Source: Flavobacteriales bacterium UBA6049
GTDB lineage: Bacteria > Bacteroidota > Bacteroidia > Flavobacteriales_G > Salibacteraceae
NCBI GenBank assembly: GCA_002429085.1
Contig: DIYR01000031.1
Coordinates: forward strand, 1 to 18,451
Reading direction: 5' to 3'
Length of the DNA: 18,451 nt
In this document: in pieces, positions 15,259-18,451 of the stretch
How positions within the stretch are numbered: position 1 is the stretch's first letter
Layout: every line of letters begins with the position of its first letter
The notes under the pieces: model-generated
What the model was told of the DNA's origin: nothing
Seen by the model: the letters and a program-made list of their open reading frames with translations, nothing else
Database searches by the model: none
Program-made: the position numbers and the translations under genes

Positions 15259-15501
15259 ATGCAAGTTCCAATAATTAAACAGTTAGTGGCAGATTATTCA
15301 GTAGAACAACTTGCTGCTGCCGAAGAAGCAATTTTAGACGAGAACTCACCTGAAATTACTGTTGAAGGTAAAGATGAAGGAGAGCAACTAACACATGTAA
15401 TGGCAGCTATTTGGGTCAAAAATCACATGGAGAAAGAAGGTGTTTCTGTTGGGAAAGCGGTGCGCGATTATACCGTGAAAGTTAGGAACAGTATATCCTA
15501 A
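15259..15501 (+). CDS. Small conserved protein, co-transcribed with the thioredoxin
   Basis: An 80-residue, acidic, soluble protein without signal peptide or cysteines. It begins M-Q-V-P-I-I-K-Q-L-V and contains an E-G-E-Q-L-T-H-V-M-A-A-I-W segment. I recognise this as a small Bacteroidota family habitually found after a thioredoxin gene (probably DUF6952; the family number is from memory and unchecked). The gene starts 2 bases after the thioredoxin stop, which points to translational coupling and a shared role. The content is mostly helical by eye. Function is unknown. A perfect inverted repeat 20 bases after its stop probably ends the transcript. Confidence 0.88.
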   Translation: MQVPIIKQLVADYSVEQLAAAEEAILDENSPEITVEGKDEGEQLTHVMAAIWVKNHMEKEGVSVGKAVRDYTVKVRNSIS

Positions 15502-15521
15502 GTAAATCACACTAGATATTT

Positions 15522-15550
15522 CTATCCGAATGTAACTTCATTCGGATAGT
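15522..15550 (+). terminator. Perfect 11-bp inverted repeat, probable terminator of the thioredoxin pair
   Basis: CTATCCGAATG at 15522-15532 is exactly reverse-complementary to CATTCGGATAG at 15539-15549, with a 6-base loop. A pyrimidine-rich stretch (TTCTTTC, 15550-15556) follows, which is a weak T tract. It lies 20 bases after the upstream gene and about 40 bases before the kinase. A terminator is most likely; a binding site for a dimeric regulator of the kinase gene is the alternative. Confidence 0.6.
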
Positions 15551-15589
15551 TCTTTCATAGATTGGACTACCTTTACGCCACATTGGTTC

Positions 15590-18229
15590 ATGATGCAATT
15601 TAGACTAGTAGTCTTCTTAAGCGTAGTTTTTTCTTTGCTATATGGCCACACTGTTCAAGCACAAAATAGCAAGATTGATGAATTGCTTGTGCAACTAGAG
15701 CAGGAGGATGATTCAAAAGAAAGAGCATTAATTTACAAGGAGCTGAACATGCTCTATCTTCGGGTGGATAGGCTTCAGGCAAAAAATTATGCGCTAAGGT
15801 TTCACAAAGAAGCCATTGCTTCAGAAGACACTCTTCTCATTATACAATCAGAACATACTTTAGGAAATAGCTATCGGTATTTGAATATGCTTGATTCGTC
15901 TATGTTCTACAATCAAAGCGCACTAGACAAATCTATTGCCATTGGTGATTCATTAAGTATAGCAAATAGTTACAATGGCCTAGGTGTATTAGCAAGTAAA
16001 AGAGGGTATTTAGAGGAATCGCTCAACTATTATAAGAGAGCATTGATAGTAGGCGAGTCTACTGAAAATTTGGCCTTGCTTGGCAAGCTTTACAATAACA
16101 TAGGGCTAATCTATCAACGCAAGGGGAATGATGAATTAGCATTAGAGTATTTCATAAAATCTATTGAACTAAAAGAAGGAATAGCTCCGCCCATTGCTTT
16201 AGTACCATCGTATAACAATATCGGACTGGTGTATATGAATATGCATCAGTTCCATAATGCAGAAGAGTATTTCTTAAAAGGGTTGGTAATAGCCGATTCT
16301 TTAAGCGATGAGCCCAAAAAGGCAATTCTATATACCAATCTTGGACAGGTAAATATGGAGTTAGATTTGAAGGACGAGGCAATTCGTTACTTCAATCAAT
16401 CTATTCATATTCGTTCAAACGCGGGAGATGAAATAGGTTTAGCTGTTACCTACATTCACTTTGCAAACCTTTGGCTAGAACTCAAAGATTATAAGCGTGC
16501 AATAAGGTACTATCACAATGCATATGAGTTGTTAATGAAAAACAACACAAAGGCAAATTTGGATAGAGCAACATTTCATTTAGGAAGGTTAAACTATGAA
16601 TTAGAGCGATATGACGAAGCTGAGTTATGGTTTAGCAAGGCTATTGATGTATCGAATCAAATAAAAAGTACAGCCTTTCTCATAGAATCTTACGATTACC
16701 TATCAAGGATAAAGTATATCCAGCAAGATATGGAGTCTGCTTACCATTATTTAAAGTTATCTAAGGTTATTGGAGATTCTATTTCTCAATCTGAAACTGA
16801 CAATCGTATTGCAGAACTCAGGGTTAAGTATGAGTCTGAATACAATAGGAAAACAATTAATAATTTACGTCAAGTAGCAGATTACCAAGAGCGAGAAAAG
16901 CAACGTAATTATTTGTTGTTTGTGGCTTCATTTGCTGCGTTATTAGCTACGCTGGTAATTGCAGTTTTAGTTTACAGACAATATCATATAGCTAAATTAG
17001 GGCGCGATAAACTAGATGACCTAAATCATGAACTAGCAGAAAAGAACGATGCATTGAATTCTGCTATTGATAAGGCCAATGATGCCCTGAAGGTGAAATC
17101 TGAATTCATTGCTTCGGTGAGCCATGAGATTAGGACTCCAATGAATGCCATTATTGGCATGGGTCGAATATTGAGAGATACTTCGCTTTCAGTAGAGCAA
17201 AAGAAGTATACGGATGCCATTGCGAATAGCAGTAGTAATCTTATGATTTTACTAAATGACATTTTAGACTTCTCGAAGATTGAAGCGAATAAAATGGAAC
17301 TCGATATGCATTCAACAAATCTGAGAGATATGTTGAATCATTTAGAGGTGGTATATAACGAAGAAACGGCAAAAAAAGGAGTTACGTTTGATTTAGTCTA
17401 CCCTGGAGATTTACCAACTAATGTATATGCAGATGGTCCAAGGTTACGTCAGGTTTTAGTGAATTTATTGTCTAACGCTACCAAATTTACGCATGAAGGC
17501 CGCATTGTTTTAGAACTAACAGTGTACAATAGAGAACGAACATTAAATGGAGAATTAGTAGATATTCGCTTCGAAGTACGTGATACGGGAATTGGAATCT
17601 CAGAGGAGAAAATGCAACGAATTTTCGAATCGTTCCAACAAGCGGATGCATCCATTTCAAAGACATATGGAGGTGTTGGTCTAGGCTTAAGTATCAGCCA
17701 GAGATTGGTTAGTATGATGGGATCTAAATTACTCGTTCAATCTACTGAGGGAGAAGGCTCATCGTTCTATTTTATTCTGCGCTTGCGTACAGCTAAATCC
17801 GATATACATCAATCAAGCGAAACAAGAATCTCCTCTGATTTAGGAAATGAATATCCTGCACGAATCCTAATTGCAGAGGATAATGAGTTAAATATGGACT
17901 TGATGCAGATTACACTCACCAAAATGGGTTACGATCCGGTAGGAGTGTTTAATGGGCAGGAGGTATTGGATGTATTAGCGAAAGGCGAGCGCTTTGACCT
18001 AATTTTTATGGATGTTCAAATGCCTGTTTTGGGAGGGGTAGAGGCGGCCTCTAAAATCAAGCAACTATACGGAGAAGATGCTCCTGTAATTATTGCGTCT
18101 ACAGCAGATGCAATGGGGAACAGTAAAGAAAATTACCTTAACGCAGGGATGGATGATTATATCTCAAAGCCATTCCAAATAGCGCAATTGGTTCAAATTA
18201 TTAAGCGCTGGATTCTGCGCAAGAATTAA
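15590..18229 (+). CDS. Hybrid sensor histidine kinase with exported TPR sensor region
   Basis: Signal-transduction protein of 879 residues. In order: signal peptide (cleavage near 25, V-Q-A); a TPR region of seven or more repeats (about 75-400) placed in the periplasm; a short helical linker; a membrane helix (about 440-462); a coiled coil; a HisKA domain with phospho-acceptor H512 in S-V-S-H-E-I-R-T-P; a HATPase_c domain with N-L-L-S-N-A-T-K-F, D-T-G-I-G-I and G-V-G-L-G-L boxes; and a receiver domain with E763-D764, phospho-acceptor D808 in F-M-D-V-Q-M-P and the K of I-S-K-P-F near the end. All catalytic residues are present, so the phosphorelay should be active. There is no Hpt or DNA-binding output domain and no response-regulator gene in view. 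The double ATG at 15590 and 15593 leaves a 3-base choice. A TACCTTTA sequence at 15568-15575 is one base off the -7 consensus. Confidence 0.95.
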   Translation: MMQFRLVVFLSVVFSLLYGHTVQAQNSKIDELLVQLEQEDDSKERALIYKELNMLYLRVDRLQAKNYALRFHKEAIASEDTLLIIQSEHTLGNSYRYLNMLDSSMFYNQSALDKSIAIGDSLSIANSYNGLGVLASKRGYLEESLNYYKRALIVGESTENLALLGKLYNNIGLIYQRKGNDELALEYFIKSIELKEGIAPPIALVPSYNNIGLVYMNMHQFHNAEEYFLKGLVIADSLSDEPKKAILYTNLGQVNMELDLKDEAIRYFNQSIHIRSNAGDEIGLAVTYIHFANLWLELKDYKRAIRYYHNAYELLMKNNTKANLDRATFHLGRLNYELERYDEAELWFSKAIDVSNQIKSTAFLIESYDYLSRIKYIQQDMESAYHYLKLSKVIGDSISQSETDNRIAELRVKYESEYNRKTINNLRQVADYQEREKQRNYLLFVASFAALLATLVIAVLVYRQYHIAKLGRDKLDDLNHELAEKNDALNSAIDKANDALKVKSEFIASVSHEIRTPMNAIIGMGRILRDTSLSVEQKKYTDAIANSSSNLMILLNDILDFSKIEANKMELDMHSTNLRDMLNHLEVVYNEETAKKGVTFDLVYPGDLPTNVYADGPRLRQVLVNLLSNATKFTHEGRIVLELTVYNRERTLNGELVDIRFEVRDTGIGISEEKMQRIFESFQQADASISKTYGGVGLGLSISQRLVSMMGSKLLVQSTEGEGSSFYFILRLRTAKSDIHQSSETRISSDLGNEYPARILIAEDNELNMDLMQITLTKMGYDPVGVFNGQEVLDVLAKGERFDLIFMDVQMPVLGGVEAASKIKQLYGEDAPVIIASTADAMGNSKENYLNAGMDDYISKPFQIAQLVQIIKRWILRKN

Positions 18230-18323
18230 GATAAGACTTCACTTTTTCACGAACTGCAACAACCGCAGTAAACGAGGTTTAAATTATTTGCATTGCTACA
18301 AAATAATTAGGGAAATGCACGCA

Positions 18324-18331
18324 TAGTTTTG
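18324..18331 (+). promoter_or_regulatory. Candidate -7 promoter element at the right edge
   Basis: TAGTTTTG is an exact match to TAnnTTTG. No TTG lies at the standard distance; TTTG at 18287-18290 and TTG at 18293-18295 are too far upstream. No convincing ORF starts in the 120 bases that follow, so the transcript would serve a gene or RNA continuing beyond the window. Confidence 0.4.
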
Positions 18332-18451
18332 TGTCTCCTCTTATTTGCAACGTTTATCGAAACAAAGATTATATGCTTAAAAGGAAGCTATTTACGTATA
18401 CTCGTTTATTCAGTCGGTGACAAGCCCGCAGTAGCCGGAAGTGCGTGTTTT

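Noticed and set aside
18253..18269. Small hairpin ACTGC-N7-GCAGT after the kinase gene as terminator
   Set aside because: The stem is only 5 bp and no T tract follows it.
18331..18451. Plus-strand frame open to the right edge
   Set aside because: It has no ATG, begins inside the promoter motif, and its translation resembles nothing I recognise.
1..18451. CRISPR arrays, insertion sequences, tRNA genes or long direct repeats
   Set aside because: None was seen on reading both strands; no regularly spaced repeats and no transposase or integrase motifs among the translated frames.

Overview
The window looks like chromosomal DNA of a Bacteroidota bacterium, probably a marine Flavobacteriales-type organism. 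The evidence is: a Na+-translocating NADH:quinone reductase (NQR) operon, a secreted enzyme with a type IX secretion (T9SS) C-terminal sorting tail, several lipoproteins with short Bacteroidota-style lipoboxes, exact matches to the Bacteroidota/Flavobacterium -7 promoter motif TAnnTTTG, few Shine-Dalgarno sequences and an AT-rich composition. The genus cannot be settled from sequence reading alone.

Layout, left to right. (1) 1-4269: nqrB (5' end cut by the window), nqrC, nqrD, nqrE and nqrF, co-directional with short gaps, closed by a strong intrinsic terminator at 4291-4320. All key cofactor residues are present: flavinylation threonines in NqrB and NqrC, the NqrD/NqrE cysteine pairs, and the NqrF ferredoxin cysteines, FAD motif and NADH motif. 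(2) 4423-8800: a tightly packed four-gene unit made of a secreted protein with a Bacteroidota 'tail-fibre-like' C-terminus, a lipoprotein, a T9SS-exported alpha/beta hydrolase (lipase/PGAP1-like), and a second lipoprotein resembling the first. (3) 8896-10184: apbE (flavin transferase for NqrB/NqrC) and, convergent to it, nqrM (NQR Fe-S maturation factor); their stop codons share the palindrome TTAA. (4) 10228-13389: a polytopic GT-C-like membrane protein, then on the minus strand a head-GIN (DUF2807-type) lipoprotein and a PagL-like lipid A deacylase/acyloxyacyl hydrolase, overlapping by 13 bases. (5) 13433-14215: mazG. (6) 14212-14885, minus strand: a decayed PAP2-family phosphatase gene that I reconstructed by hand across one frameshift, two in-frame stops and a probable internal deletion. 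(7) 14936-15501: a thioredoxin-fold protein with a CGSC active site and a small conserved partner. (8) 15590-18229: a hybrid histidine kinase with a signal peptide and an exported TPR sensor region. (9) 18230-18451: no protein gene seen, but an exact -7 promoter motif followed by a locally GC-rich stretch cut by the window edge.

Functional reading. NQR oxidises NADH, reduces quinone and pumps Na+. Its two known maturation factors lie close by but are separated from the structural operon by the secreted hydrolase unit. The rest is mainly envelope biology (surface lipoproteins, lipid A modification, glycan/lipid transfer, sensing) plus housekeeping (MazG, thioredoxin). I see no CRISPR array, transposase, integrase, tRNA or rRNA gene. 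The least conventional items are the hydrolase bracketed by two related, probably surface-exposed lipoproteins, and the PAP2 pseudogene.
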